Source of the DNA: DASVCS01 sp036381495
GTDB taxonomy: Bacteria > Gemmatimonadota > Gemmatimonadetes > Longimicrobiales > RSA9
Length of the DNA: 38,543 nt
Assembly (NCBI GenBank): GCA_036381495.1
Contig: DASVCS010000148.1
Location: 1-38,543 of the forward strand
Direction: 5' to 3'
The position numbers were made by a program, and so were the translations under genes. The notes under the pieces were generated by a model. It was not told the DNA's origin. It saw nothing but the letters and a program-made list of their open reading frames with translations, and did not search any database. How positions within the stretch are numbered: the stretch's first letter is position 1; each line of letters opens with the position of its first letter. Of the stretch, positions 17,146 through 26,910 are shown piece by piece.

Positions 17146-17928
17146 CTAGAAGAGCCTGAACAGTCCGATGATCCCCGGAATCACGAACACCCCGATGCGT
17201 GCGACTTCCAGCCAGTTCCGCTGGGCGTTGGCCGGCACGATGATCCGGTCGCCCGCCTGGAGACTGAGCTGATCCAGTGTCCGGCCCTCGGTGATGGCTT
17301 GCTGCAGCGGATCGCCCTCCCAGATCTCGTCATCGCCGCGCTCGACGCGGATGTCGTCGAGATCCGCGTTCTGGCCGGGACCGCCCGCCATCATCAGCAC
17401 ATCCGTCAGCAGCGACTCGGAGGGAACCACGTAGAATCCCGGACTGCTGACCGCACCCGTGACCGAGATCCGGATCAGCGACCGCGCCCGGACCTGCGGG
17501 TCCTTCAGGTAGCGTCCGATCTGCTGCGTCAGATACGACTCGAGTTCCGACCGGAGCACGCCTTTCAACGAAATGTCCCCGACCAGCGGGAGGCGCAGCA
17601 CGCGCCCCATCGCGACCGTGAACGAGTCCGTCAGCATCTCTTCGCCGAGGACTTCGAGCACGATGCGGTCGCCTACCTGGAAATCCCCGTGCTCGAGGCG
17701 CGTCCGGATCAGTGCCGCCTCGTAGCGCGCCCTGGCCCGCAGTTCGTCGCTATACGCGCCGGAGCGCGCCGCCTGGTCGTACTGGGCAAGGAGCCGCTCG
17801 AGTCCCTCGCGCGTCATCTGCAACCGCGCCGTGCTCCAGTCGTCGTCGGGCGACTGTGCCCGGCCGGTGCTCGCGAGCAGCAGCCCGGCGAGAAGGATGA
17901 GGAACGGAGTCCGTCCGACTCGACACAT
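17146..17928 (-). CDS. Wza-like polysaccharide export protein
   Basis: A 260-residue exported protein. After a signal peptide (residues 1-24) and a helical stretch (about 30-80) comes a polysaccharide-export domain (FQVGDRIVLEVLGEE to SLKGVLRSELESYL). Then there is one SLBB domain (ISVTGAVSSPGFYVV to LQAGDRIIVPA) and a hydrophobic C-terminal helix VARIGVFVIPGIIGLFRLF (split: VARIGVFVIPG, IIGLFRLF). That helix could span the outer membrane as in Wza. It is shorter than Wza (about 380 residues) and lacks a lipobox. The Wzc-type kinase 4 kb away on the same strand is a likely partner. The ATG at 17928 follows GGGAGG by five bases; a GTG just upstream is too close to the ribosome site. Confidence 0.88.
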   Translation of the reverse strand: MCRVGRTPFLILLAGLLLASTGRAQSPDDDWSTARLQMTREGLERLLAQYDQAARSGAYSDELRARARYEAALIRTRLEHGDFQVGDRIVLEVLGEEMLTDSFTVAMGRVLRLPLVGDISLKGVLRSELESYLTQQIGRYLKDPQVRARSLIRISVTGAVSSPGFYVVPSESLLTDVLMMAGGPGQNADLDDIRVERGDDEIWEGDPLQQAITEGRTLDQLSLQAGDRIIVPANAQRNWLEVARIGVFVIPGIIGLFRLF

Positions 17929-17976
17929 CACGACCTCCCAACACGTGTCAATCTACAATCCGAAGGGCACATCGCG

Positions 17977-19803
<1,827 letters not shown>

Positions 19804-19819
19804 GCGCTTCTCCTATCCG

Positions 19820-20056
19820 TTAGCTGCTCCGTCGCCCACCGAGGAGCTGCCGTCCTCCACCGATCAGACCGAAGCGCGAGAGCCGCGACCGCGTCTCGCG
19901 CATCGGCTCCACCGCATCCGCATCCGGGATCGGCGCGCCGCACCGGATGCATTTCTCCGGCCGCGCACGCCGGGTCTCCCAGGCGCCACGTAGCAGCGGG
20001 CGACCGGTACGCCGCACCAGCACTGCACTGAACCGGATGCAATCGCCGCACAGCAT
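19820..20056 (-). CDS. Small double-CxxC zinc-ribbon protein
   Basis: A 78-residue basic protein with CGDC at residues 3-6 and CIRC at 36-39, the spacing of a zinc ribbon, and an Arg/Gly-rich tail. The ATG at 20056 is chosen because AAGGAG lies eight bases upstream and because the first Cys pair is then at the N-terminus. It ends 16 bases before glmS on the same strand. I do not recognise the family; zinc ribbons of this size often bind RNA, DNA or a larger enzyme. Confidence 0.62.
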   Translation of the reverse strand: MLCGDCIRFSAVLVRRTGRPLLRGAWETRRARPEKCIRCGAPIPDADAVEPMRETRSRLSRFGLIGGGRQLLGGRRSS

Positions 20057-20538
20057 CGCATTCGCTCCTTGTCCGCACGCCGCCACCACAGTCAGTCGCG
20101 TCCGTACCGCGCGGCCTGGCTTCGTCGGTCCGCGGCCGTGCGGCGTGACCTCTCATCAAACTTGGGACCGGCCCGGGCCGTACCGGCGGTTGCACCCGTT
20201 TTCTCCACCTGTGCCGCCGGTTTCAGCGCCATCCACGCCGTTCCGGCCGTCCGCGCGGGTGTATCGGATCGTTGCGCAATCGCTACAAAACCCGGTCGCC
20301 TGCTGCACCACGGCCACGGCACCTGTATGGCCGGGGCGGGGTCGGCACCGGAGCGGATGATGTCGGAAAAATCGCCACAACGCCGCGGGTTGTGCGGGAG
20401 TGACGCCGTGCCGAGACGCGCAGTCCCGCACGGTATTGCGATCTCGCACGGATCGTGCGGCACCGCGCTGCCCAATTGCCCGGACATCCGTTGCATGTCG
20501 CGACGGTGCCCGCGTCCGACCCACTCGGCTCAGGGAAA
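20057..20538. other. Divergent intergenic region with no firm feature
   Basis: This 480-base gap separates the minus-strand zinc-ribbon/glmS series from the plus-strand receiver protein and must hold promoters for both. Open frames cross it in several phases, but none has a good start, ribosome site or recognisable content. I see no clear -35/-10 pair, RNA gene or repeat. Confidence 0.5.
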
Positions 20539-21480
20539 ATGCACGAGGCATCAGCGTCGTCGCGTCCACCTCTCGCTCTCGTGGCCAGCGCGCACGAATG
20601 GCTCGCCCGGTCGTTCGAAAGCGTCCTCGGACCCAATGGCTTCGCCGTCCTGCGCGCGTATACGGGCGCGCAGGCCCTCGATCACGCGCGGGACGCCCAG
20701 CCCGATGCGATATTCCTCGACGTCAGTCTGTCCGATGTCCACGGCGTGGACATCTGTCGGACGCTGCGCGCGGATCCGCACACGGCGCCGGGTACACCGA
20801 TCTTCCTCATCACCTCGGGGCCGACGTCACGGCAGGAGCGCCTCGATGCACTGCGGTCCGGCGCATGGGAGCTCTTCACGCCGCCGCTCGATGCAGAGGA
20901 GCTGTTGCTCAAGCTCGGCACCTACGTGACCGCGAAGATGGATGCCGATCGGGCCCGGGAAGAGAGCCTGCTGGACCGGCTGACCGGGTTCTACAACATC
21001 CGTGGTCTGCTCCGCCGCGTGCGCGAACTCGGCTCGGACGCGTTCCGATACCACCGTGCGCTGGCCTGCATTGCCTTCTCTCCCGACGGGGACGGCGAGA
21101 GCGAGCCCGACGACGCAGCGGCCAATCGGCTCCCGCTCGACCGCCTGGCCCGGCTGTTCAAGGAAATGTGTCGGGCCTCCGACACCATCGCCCGGCTGGG
21201 ACAGAACGAGTTCATCATCGTGGCCCCCAACACCGACTCCGCGGGCGCGCTCGACCTTGCACGGCGTCTCACCGCCGCGGCGGAGGCCGCGACCGACGAG
21301 GATGAGGAACCCGTCCGCCTGCGCGCCGGCCTCTACGCTGTCCCCGATTTCCAGGAAGCAGCGATCCAGCCCGTCGAGATGCTGGTGCGCGCAACGATGG
21401 CGCTGCGCCGGTCGCAGACGGAACCCGGCGCCGAGCGAATCCGCGCCTTCGACATCAGCGGCCCCGTCTCACTGAGCTAG
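20539..21480 (+). CDS. Receiver plus degenerate GGDEF-like protein
   Basis: A 313-residue cytoplasmic protein. Residues 12-130 form a response-regulator receiver with phospho-acceptor Asp61 (FLDVSLSDVHG) and a Thr/Ser after beta-4 (LITSG). Where the invariant Lys is expected (usually TKP) it reads ELFTPPL, so that Lys is absent. A linker leads to a GGDEF-type domain beginning DRLTGFYN (146-153). The signature that should read GGDEF is GQNEF (221-225), and the usual nucleotide-binding residues are not evident. The protein is therefore probably not an active cyclase and may bind or sense instead. It is convergent with the Wzc-type kinase and adjacent to the export genes, which fits a role in exopolysaccharide control. 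The ATG has AGGGA very close; an upstream start is possible. Confidence 0.8.
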   Translation: MHEASASSRPPLALVASAHEWLARSFESVLGPNGFAVLRAYTGAQALDHARDAQPDAIFLDVSLSDVHGVDICRTLRADPHTAPGTPIFLITSGPTSRQERLDALRSGAWELFTPPLDAEELLLKLGTYVTAKMDADRAREESLLDRLTGFYNIRGLLRRVRELGSDAFRYHRALACIAFSPDGDGESEPDDAAANRLPLDRLARLFKEMCRASDTIARLGQNEFIIVAPNTDSAGALDLARRLTAAAEAATDEDEEPVRLRAGLYAVPDFQEAAIQPVEMLVRATMALRRSQTEPGAERIRAFDISGPVSLS

Positions 21481-21599
21481 GGCGGTTGTCGTGTCACCCG
21501 CGCCCGCGCATCGGGCGCGGCGAGCGGCCGCGCGGTTCCGAAACCGCGGGTGAACTCCAGGGCGGTCCCTCCGCCCGCGTCGCCAGGGCGAGATGCAAG

Positions 21600-21641
21600 C
21601 GCCCCCGTCCCCGACACCATGCGGCATCGGGAACGGGGGCG
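21600..21641. terminator. Strong bidirectional hairpin terminator
   Basis: The arm at 21600-21614 pairs with 21627-21641 at 14 of 15 positions around a 12-base loop, between two convergent genes (receiver protein and Wzc-like kinase). No long T-run follows on either strand. The very stable stem and its position make termination of both transcripts the simplest reading. Confidence 0.65.
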
Positions 21642-21678
21642 TGTAGTGTAGGTCCGACCGGCGCGGTATGCCGGCGCC

Positions 21679-24081
21679 TCAGACCCCGGGGAGCTGTTTG
21701 GCCGAGACCTCGACGCCCTCTTCCTCGCGAGATTCGTAGCCGGGCAGATACGAGTAGTAGCGGTATGCGCCCTGTGCCGGCACGGCGTTCAGGACGGCGC
21801 CGAGGATGCGGACGGGCAGTCGACCGATGGTGTCGAGCTTCGCTCCCGCGAATTCCCGGTCGGTGTAGCCGGTGCGCAGCACCATGACCAGACTGCCGGT
21901 CAGCGTTGCGAGGATGAAGGGGTCGACACCGGCGCCAAGCGGCGGGCTGTCGACCAGGATCACACTGTAGCGGGAGCGGAGATCCCGCATCACCTCGGCC
22001 ATCGTGGGTGAGCCGAGCAGCTCCGGGCCGGTCTGGAGCCGGGTGCCGCAGCCGATGAACTGGAGGGCGGGGTAGGGCGTATTCTGCACGGCTGCCTCGA
22101 GCGGCGCGCGCCCCATCAGTACATCCGTGAGCCCTGGCTTGCGCGTCCCTCCGAGCAGGCGGTGTTGTCCGCCGCGTCGGATGTCGCCATCGATGAGCAG
22201 CGTGCGATGGCCCTGGTCCGCGAAGGCGAGCGCGAGGTTCGCGGAGATGAGCGACTTGCCGTCGCCGCTCCCGGGGCTCGTGATGGTCGTGATCAGGGGC
22301 CCCGCGGCGCCGTAGGCGTGCATGATGCTCAGCCGGAGCTCCCGGAACGCCTCGATCATCTGCGTGGTCGCGTCCTCGCGGAGCGTGCCGTTCCGCGTCT
22401 CCGCGAAGGGAATCGCCCCGAGGATGCTCAGGTTCAGCCCCGCCGTGACCTGTTCGGGATAGCGGAGTCGTGGGTCGATGCGGTCCCTCAGGAGCGCGCC
22501 GGCAATGCCGAGTGCGAGGCTGCCCAGGAACGCGAGTGCAATGACGCGCGGTCGTGGATCACTGAACGGCGCGCGCGGCACGATGGCCTCTTCGAGGACG
22601 ACGAGGTCCGGCAGGCTGCTCGCCGCCGCGAGGCGGGCGGTCTCGTACCGCTGGCGGACGTCCGTGTACAAGCCGTCCGCGATCGAGACCCGCCGTTCCA
22701 GCCGCGCCTCCTCGAGCTGGCGCGGCGGGATGCTCTCGAGCTCGTTGGATGCCGCCTGGATCAATTGCTCGATCTGATCCTCCCGCCGCCGGATCTCGTC
22801 GATGAGGTTCCAGGCCAGTCGTGGAATCGTCTGGCTCTTCAGCGTTTCGATCTCGTCGATGAGCTCGCGGACCGGCAGGTACTCGTCCGTGTAGCGGGCC
22901 CGCATCGCCCGCAACGACGCAAGTTTCTCGGTGAGGTCGTGCAACGCCGAACCCAGTTCGGCCGAGTTCCGCACGGACTCGATGTACTCGAGCGAGGCGA
23001 CGGAGAAGGACGAGTCCCGGATCTGCGTCAGTGCATTCGCTATGGCGAGCCGGTCGCGGCGGAGTTCCTCCTGCTCGATCTTCATGCGGAAGAAGTTGTC
23101 GAACACCGGATCGCGCGTCTCCTGGAGTCCCGGCGCAACGGGCGTGGCGCGTTCCGTCGGCAGAGTGATCGTTTGGACGCGGAAGCTCTCGAGCGCGATC
23201 TCGGCTTCGCGCAGCTTTTCCTCCTGTGCGGCGAGCTGCTCTTCGAGGATCCGGACGAGCTCGTGCAGCTTCGCGCTCTTCAGCTCGGCCGCGACGCGGA
23301 CGAAGCGGCCGGCCACCGCGTTCAGCGTGGCCGCGACCTGCTCCGCGTTGGTGCCGGTCAGCGCCAGATCGAGCAGATTCGCCCCTTCGCCCATGGTCGC
23401 CGCGATCCGGCGCGACAACTCCCGCGAGACCTCGCGCGGGTGGACCACCGCGAAACGGACTTCCATCCCCGGCTTCCAGGCCCGGGCGGGCGGCGCCCAG
23501 TGGAACCCGAGGCCCCGACCCAACGGCTCGCCCGGCGCCGTCGTCTCGATGAGGCCGCCATCCTCGGACGTGAGCTGGATCTCACGGCCATCCTGGCTCA
23601 CCGACACCCGGTACTCGCCAGGACGGAACCGCTCGGCCAGCTCGAACCCCGCGAACAGATCGGCATGCTCGGGCGACTGCGGCTTCAGATACAGGCGCTG
23701 GTTGATCACCACCGAATCCAGCACCGTGTACGATCGGAGGAGGTCGGTCCACCCGGCAGGTTCCAGGAGCTGGCCCGGCTGGATCGGTCCCTGGATCGGC
23801 TGCTTGTCCTGTGGCGCCTGGATCCAGATCCGCGCCTGCGCCTGGTACTCCGGCCGCATCGTCCGGCTCGCCACCACGCCCGCCGCACCGCCCAGCACCG
23901 TGATGGCAATGATCATCCACTTGTAGCGCAGCAGCACCGGCAGCAGCCGCCGCAGATTCACGCCGCCCCCGTCCAGCCCCGGATCCATCGTTGCATACGG
24001 GACGGGCGCGGGGCCGGCCAGCTCCCGGGTTTCGGCGACGGGCTGCGGTCGCTCGGATTCGCTCGGCAAATTGGTCGCCAT
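21679..24081 (-). CDS. Wzc-type polysaccharide co-polymerase / tyrosine autokinase
   Basis: An 800-residue inner membrane protein. A Wzz-type region has TM1 (about residues 55-76, RYKWMIIAITVLGG) and a long periplasmic domain with coiled coil (about 250-500). TM2 lies near 525-545 (VIALAFLGSLALGIAGALL). The cytoplasmic BY-kinase has Walker A SPGSGDGKS (602-610), Walker A' LLIDGD (628-633) and Walker B VILVDSPP (707-714). Tyrosines 773, 775, 776, 778 and 782 form the C-terminal cluster for autophosphorylation. It should set chain length and drive export together with the Wza-like protein. The ATG at 24081 is chosen to give a normal N-terminus; its Shine-Dalgarno is weak and the open frame extends 48 codons further upstream. 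Confidence 0.92.
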   Translation of the reverse strand: MATNLPSESERPQPVAETRELAGPAPVPYATMDPGLDGGGVNLRRLLPVLLRYKWMIIAITVLGGAAGVVASRTMRPEYQAQARIWIQAPQDKQPIQGPIQPGQLLEPAGWTDLLRSYTVLDSVVINQRLYLKPQSPEHADLFAGFELAERFRPGEYRVSVSQDGREIQLTSEDGGLIETTAPGEPLGRGLGFHWAPPARAWKPGMEVRFAVVHPREVSRELSRRIAATMGEGANLLDLALTGTNAEQVAATLNAVAGRFVRVAAELKSAKLHELVRILEEQLAAQEEKLREAEIALESFRVQTITLPTERATPVAPGLQETRDPVFDNFFRMKIEQEELRRDRLAIANALTQIRDSSFSVASLEYIESVRNSAELGSALHDLTEKLASLRAMRARYTDEYLPVRELIDEIETLKSQTIPRLAWNLIDEIRRREDQIEQLIQAASNELESIPPRQLEEARLERRVSIADGLYTDVRQRYETARLAAASSLPDLVVLEEAIVPRAPFSDPRPRVIALAFLGSLALGIAGALLRDRIDPRLRYPEQVTAGLNLSILGAIPFAETRNGTLREDATTQMIEAFRELRLSIMHAYGAAGPLITTITSPGSGDGKSLISANLALAFADQGHRTLLIDGDIRRGGQHRLLGGTRKPGLTDVLMGRAPLEAAVQNTPYPALQFIGCGTRLQTGPELLGSPTMAEVMRDLRSRYSVILVDSPPLGAGVDPFILATLTGSLVMVLRTGYTDREFAGAKLDTIGRLPVRILGAVLNAVPAQGAYRYYSYLPGYESREEEGVEVSAKQLPGV

Positions 24082-24598
24082 CAGCCGCGATCGTTCGGGT
24101 TCTCTCGTCGGGTCCACGCGGGTCGAGCGCCATTCGGCGCGCCCGCGATTCCACTCCGCCGCGCAATCGCGGGGCCGTTCCCCGGCACCTGCATCGATGA
24201 TGCGCCCTTCCCCGCGAAAACACAAGCGAACTCAGCGCCCCGGCCAACCGCGTCACCGCGGTTTGCGCCGGCCGGTTGTTGCGCGGGTGCCACAGTTCGT
24301 CCGGCTCGAGCGCGGAGCCGATGCTGCATCGCCACGACATCTCGAGTGCGGCGCGGGCCGGCAGCGTCTGCACCGGAGGCGCCACCCCGGTGGCACGAAT
24401 CGGGCCAAGTGCGCCGTGTCCATTCTTGCTTGACACGGCACGGCGGTTCGGTGCATCCTGCGTGTCGCATCTCCGGTGCGCGGGCCCGCGGGAGACCCGT
24501 GTCTGCGTGGGCTGCGGCCGTGGCGGCGCTTCGGTTTTCGGACGCCGCGGGTCCGGCGCCGGCGTGTCCGCGGCCGACCGCCTGCGCGGAGGTTCTCC
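24082..24598. other. Divergent intergenic region before the small lipoprotein pair
   Basis: About 520 bases between the minus-strand kinase gene and the plus-strand lipoproteins. Apart from the promoter candidate at 24430-24459 I see no gene, RNA or repeat. Open frames running through it are GC-rich noise in several phases. Confidence 0.5.
24430..24459 (+). promoter_or_regulatory. Candidate promoter with consensus -35
   Basis: TTGACA (24430-24435) is a perfect -35; CATCCT (24454-24459) is a weak -10 at 18-base spacing. It would drive the two small lipoproteins with a leader of about 130 bases. Confidence 0.4.
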
Positions 24599-24772
24599 AT
24601 GGCGCGTTCCTGGATCCTGTTGCCCCTCGTCCTTGCGGGTTGTGCCGTCCTCCACAACGAGTTCGGCGTGCCGGGTGGCCGTGCGGGCACCGGGCTCGAC
24701 CGGAAAGAGGTCACGGAGAAGCGGGTGTGGAGCCGATCGAACCCTGATGACGGGAGTCGAACACATGCGTAA
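24599..24772 (+). CDS. Very small lipoprotein
   Basis: A 57-residue protein starting MARSWILL with a short hydrophobic segment and lipobox LAGC at about residues 12-15. The mature peptide is only about 40 residues and polar. GGAGG lies six bases before the ATG, a strong ribosome site. It overlaps the next lipoprotein gene by eight bases. I do not recognise a family. Confidence 0.6.
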   Translation: MARSWILLPLVLAGCAVLHNEFGVPGGRAGTGLDRKEVTEKRVWSRSNPDDGSRTHA

Positions 24773-24986
24773 GCGTTCTTTGCTGATGGCGGTCCTGGTT
24801 CTGGCGGCGTGTTCCGGCGGCCGGACGGAGGGAGAGGAGGCGGCGCGCCCCGAGCTGACGCAACGCCAGCGCGACAGCATCATCGGCGAGTCGTCGCTTC
24901 CGGGCGCGCAGGGCGTCAAGGGCGCGCTCGAGGCGTCGGACGCGGCGGCGGCGCGGGCTGCGCGGCTGGACTCGATCCAGCAGTGA
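24765..24986 (+). CDS. Small lipoprotein
   Basis: A 73-residue protein with MRKRSLLMAVLVLAAC signal peptide and lipobox LAAC (Cys16). A short polar, Ala/Asp/Arg-rich helix-forming mature part follows. The ATG at 24765 has GGGAG eight bases upstream; the in-frame ATG at 24747 is less likely because it would lengthen the n-region. It is overlapped by the previous lipoprotein gene, so translation is probably coupled. The function is unknown. Confidence 0.68.
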   Translation: MRKRSLLMAVLVLAACSGGRTEGEEAARPELTQRQRDSIIGESSLPGAQGVKGALEASDAAAARAARLDSIQQ

Positions 24987-25062
24987 GCCGGGCGGCCGGC
25001 TCCGCGGCGGTCATGGTCGTGCGCGAGGCGGCCGGCGCCCGCGCGCCCGCGGCGGATCGGCC

Positions 25063-25287
25063 GTGACCCGGGAGCCCGCGTGGGTCACGGTCGCCACCTA
25101 CGCGGCGGTCTACCAGGCGGAGATGGCCGTCGGGATCCTCGAAGATGCCGGGATCCCGGCCGTGACTCGCGGCGAGCAGACCGGCATCTTCGGCCCGGGT
25201 TGGGCGGGGACCGTGGCCAAGGGCGTCGACGTGCTCGTTCCGGACGACTGCGCCGAGGCGGCCCGGCTGTTGCTGGCCCGGGAGTAG
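25063..25287 (+). CDS. DUF2007-type small protein
   Basis: A 74-residue soluble protein beginning at GTG. The pattern of one beta-alpha-beta-beta unit is that of the DUF2007 (putative signal-transducing protein) family: VATYAAVYQAEMAVGILEDAGIPAV, then GVDVLVPDDCAEAARLLL (given here in pieces: VYQAEMAVGILEDAG, GVDVLVPDDC). Family members often sit next to unrelated genes and their role is unclear. Ribosome site is weak. Confidence 0.75.
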   Translation: MTREPAWVTVATYAAVYQAEMAVGILEDAGIPAVTRGEQTGIFGPGWAGTVAKGVDVLVPDDCAEAARLLLARE

Positions 25288-25418
25288 AACGCCGGGCGTT
25301 GCGGAGCGCGGGTGCCTCTGCGCGGATCCGAACCGGCCGGCCGCGCCCCGCGCCGGATCCGCGGTCGCCCGGCCCGACCCCCGGCCGGCGGAACACCCGG
25401 CCGGCGGAGCGACGCGGG
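25288..25418 (+). other. Short gap with duplicated GC-rich words
   Basis: The gap before the nicotinate phosphoribosyltransferase gene contains CCCGGCCGGCGGA twice (near 25378-25409). I see no clear promoter or hairpin terminator. Confidence 0.4.
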
Positions 25419-26780
25419 ATGAGCCAGCACGCGCACTGGGTCGGCGATGCCGACATCGCGCTCTTCACGGACCTCTACGAGTTGCGCATGCTCCAGGCCT
25501 ACTGGAGCACCGGGATGCGCGAGACCGCGGTCTTCAGCCTCTTCAGCCGCAAGCTCCCCGAACGCCGCAATTACCTGCTCGCCTGCGGGCTGGATGATGC
25601 GCTCCATTGCCTCGAACGGATGCGCTTCTCTCCCGGCGCGCTCGCGTACCTGCATTCGCTGCCGGACTTCGAGGACGCGTTCCTCGAGTGGCTGTCGGAG
25701 TTCCGCTTTACGGGGGATGTACACGCGGTCCCGGAGGGCACGCCGGTCTTCCCGGAAGAGCCGATCCTAGAGGTCGTCGCGCCGATCGCCGAGGCGCAGC
25801 TCGCCGAGACGGTCCTCATGAATCAGATCCACCTCCAGACCGTCCTCGCCTCGAAGGCGGTGCGCGTGGTCGAGGCGGCGCGGGGGCGGGCCGCCATCGT
25901 CGACTTCGGCATGCGCCGCATGCACGGCGCCGATGCGGGGCTGAAGTCGGCGCGCGCGTTCTACATCGCGGGCGTCGATTCGACCAGCAACGTCCTGGCC
26001 GGCCGGGTCTACGGGATCCCGATCTCGGGGACGATGGCGCACAGCTTCATCCAGGCGTTCGACCACGAGATCGACGCGTTCCGCGCCTTCGCGCGCCTCT
26101 ATCCGGAGACCGTGCTCCTGGTCGACACGTACGAGACGGTCGAGGGCGTGCGCCGGGTCGTCGACCTGGCGCGGGAACTGGGCGCCGACTTCCGCGTCCG
26201 CGGCGTCCGCCTCGACTCCGGCGACCTCGCGGAGCTGGCGTTCCGCGCGCGCGAGATCCTCGACGCCGCCGGCCTGTACGAGGTCGAGATCTTCGCCAGC
26301 GGCGGGCTGGATGAGGACGAGATCGCCGCCATCCTCGCGCGCGGCGCGCCGATCACCGGTTTCGGCGTGGGCAGCGCGATGGCCGTCTCGAGCGATGCAC
26401 CCGTCCTCGACATCGCCTACAAGCTCACGGCGTACGCCGGCGTGCCGCGGACCAAGCTCTCGCCGGGCAAGCGCATCCTGCCGGGCCGAAAGCAAGTCTT
26501 CCGCATCGAGGAGGACGGCCGCGCCGTGCGCGACGTCATCGCTCGCCACGATGAACGGCACCCCGGCCGTCCACTGCTCGCACCGGCCATGATCGATGGC
26601 CGTCGACGGGATGCCGGCATGACGGACCTTGCCGCCGCGCGTGCCCGCGCCCGCGACGAGGTCGCCCGGCTCCCCGACCGCATCCGCGACATTCGCATCG
26701 CCGACCCGCCGTACCCGGTCGAAATCAGCCCCGGCCTGAACGCACTCCTCCGCGAGACCGCCCGCCGCAGCACCGGTTGA
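25419..26780 (+). CDS. pncB: Nicotinate phosphoribosyltransferase
   Basis: A 453-residue enzyme of the NAD salvage pathway, making nicotinate mononucleotide from nicotinate and PRPP with ATP. Typical features are TDLYELRMLQAY (residues 17-28), FSLFSRKLPERRNYLLACGL (split: FSLFSRKLP, ERRNYLLACGL), DFGMRRMHG (162-170) and GTMAHSFIQAF with His208, the phospho-accepting His of the family. The phosphate-binding part reads VRLDSGDL and GFGVGSAM. Its length matches the long bacterial type. The ATG has CGGAG upstream. Repeat A copy 4 begins about 20 bases after its stop. Confidence 0.93.
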   Translation: MSQHAHWVGDADIALFTDLYELRMLQAYWSTGMRETAVFSLFSRKLPERRNYLLACGLDDALHCLERMRFSPGALAYLHSLPDFEDAFLEWLSEFRFTGDVHAVPEGTPVFPEEPILEVVAPIAEAQLAETVLMNQIHLQTVLASKAVRVVEAARGRAAIVDFGMRRMHGADAGLKSARAFYIAGVDSTSNVLAGRVYGIPISGTMAHSFIQAFDHEIDAFRAFARLYPETVLLVDTYETVEGVRRVVDLARELGADFRVRGVRLDSGDLAELAFRAREILDAAGLYEVEIFASGGLDEDEIAAILARGAPITGFGVGSAMAVSSDAPVLDIAYKLTAYAGVPRTKLSPGKRILPGRKQVFRIEEDGRAVRDVIARHDERHPGRPLLAPAMIDGRRRDAGMTDLAAARARARDEVARLPDRIRDIRIADPPYPVEISPGLNALLRETARRSTG

Positions 26781-26799
26781 CGCCGACGGCGGCGCCGGT

Positions 26800-26903
26800 A
26801 AGGTTGGAGGCGGGGTGGGAGCTGCCGGGAACGGGAGCGGGAGCGGGAACGTTTACGTTTGCGGGGGCCGGGGCGCCGCAGCCGCCCCGCACCCGCACGA
26901 GGA
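26800..26903 (+). repeat. Intergenic G-tract repeat A, copy 4
   Basis: On the plus strand, following the pncB stop: GGTTGGAGGCGGGGTGGG, GCTGCC, four GGG tracts spaced by AAC, AGC and AGC, and the core CGTTTACGTTTGCGGG (26850-26865), one base different from other copies. A CGCACCCGCACG tail follows. It lies between pncB and the SDR gene, both on the plus strand, so orientation again follows the upstream gene. Confidence 0.92.
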
Positions 26904-26910
26904 ATCGAAC

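Noticed and set aside
19804..20056. glmS ribozyme upstream of glmS
   Set aside because: The sequence before glmS is a coding zinc-ribbon gene and a Shine-Dalgarno; no ribozyme core-like arrangement was seen.
22162..24747. An 861-codon plus-strand frame opposite the Wzc-type kinase
   Set aside because: The kinase strand has complete Walker motifs and TM helices; the opposite frame reads as Arg/Leu/Asp-rich shadow sequence.
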